Assembly: GCA_002747145.1 (NCBI GenBank)
Contig: PDTI01000009.1
Span: 1-52,204, forward strand
Reading direction: 5' to 3'
Length of the DNA stretch: 52,204 nucleotides
Origin: Desulfobacter postgatei
Lineage (GTDB): Bacteria; Desulfobacterota; Desulfobacteria; Desulfobacterales; Desulfobacteraceae
In this document: piece after piece, positions 52,115-52,204 of the stretch
Layout: each line of letters opens with the position of its first letter
How positions within the stretch are numbered: the stretch's first letter is position 1
Notes under the pieces: generated by a model
What the model was told of the DNA's origin: nothing
The model's database searches: none
Seen by the model: the letters and a program-made list of their open reading frames with translations, nothing else
Translations under genes and position numbers: made by a program

Positions 52115-52204
52115 TTACCTTTTGAATTTTCTATAATACCCCACGCCATAGGCCAGCGCCACAAGAACAATCCCCGTGGCAACACGGTGGTAGATGCTCC
52201 AGTC
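52115..52204 (-). CDS. C-terminal end of a membrane-anchored protein (cut by the window)
   Basis: The last 29 codons of a minus-strand gene end at TAA (52115-52117), 13 nt before the chosen selB start. They read DWSIYHRVATGIVLVALAYG followed by VGYYRKFKR, a single hydrophobic helix with a basic tail, typical of a C-terminal membrane anchor. The rest lies outside. It is probably in one operon with selB. I do not recognise the protein. Confidence 0.5.
   Translation of the reverse strand, partial: DWSIYHRVATGIVLVALAYGVGYYRKFKR

Noticed and set aside
1..52204. tRNA, rRNA or CRISPR features, and a selC gene near selB
   Set aside because: I looked through the intergenic stretches and saw no cloverleaf-like segment or regular direct-repeat array; by-eye search may miss a tRNA.

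Overview
The window looks like a chromosome segment of a Gram-negative, anaerobic, probably sulfate-reducing Desulfobacterota member (Desulfobacteraceae-like). The basis is an LPS/Kdo pathway, a TonB receptor, a multihaem cytochrome c respiratory module, a complete glycine cleavage operon, many acyl-CoA and acyl-carrier enzymes, several sigma-54 activators, and SelB together with a probable selenoprotein. The taxonomic placement is inferred from gene style; no marker such as rRNA is present.

Layout. 1-780: edge of an IS66-like transposase gene and two copies of a short inverted-repeat element (repeat A). 779-10565: RecD2 helicase, an unrecognised 616-residue protein paired with an acyl-CoA synthetase, PurU, a small membrane protein and Pgi. 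10644-13442: FabH, then a stand-alone receiver and a receiver-less sigma-54 activator. 13443-18797: a repeat B copy, a frameshifted Lrp/AsnC-type regulator, then gcvT-gcvH-gcvPA-gcvPB. 18787-21245: AmpG-like transporter and metallo-beta-lactamase-fold hydrolase. 21711-25636: acyl-CoA dehydrogenase, a phasin-like coiled-coil protein and an ABC1/UbiB kinase. 25779-28099: octahaem cytochrome c plus membrane cytochrome b. 28121-33581: repeats B and A, IHF alpha, and a TonB receptor-YfiR-hybrid kinase operon. 33805-35948: J-domain protein and DUF362 ferredoxin-like protein. 36173-39724: kinase, small exported protein and sigma-54 regulator in the order of QseE-QseG-QseF. 39775-42115: frameshifted YkgJ-type gene, FeeM-like acyltransferase, and a repeat A composite enclosing a NifX-like gene fragment. 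42144-47418: operon for 8-amino-Kdo synthesis (KdnA, KdnB, KdsB) with two glycosyltransferases. 47619-52204: radical SAM protein, HemW, SelB and the end of one more gene.

The most striking feature is the octahaem cytochrome (25779-27437). Its frame is broken once, by a TGA at 26136-26138. The reading frame continues unchanged on both sides, eight CXXCH motifs are reached only by reading through, and a short stem-loop with a GG-starting apical loop lies 20 nt after the TGA, as expected of a bacterial SECIS. Together with selB in the same window this points to a selenocysteine version of the octahaem tetrathionate reductase (OTR) family, with Sec at or near the active-site haem.

A second theme is a family of small non-coding mobile elements (repeat A: 16-bp inverted ends, with 5-bp CTNAG-like target duplications at the two intact copies). 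One copy supplies the stop codon of ihfA. Another encloses a truncated NifX-like gene whose start and stop lie at the edge of or inside element sequence. A larger hairpin family (repeat B) occurs in at least three places.
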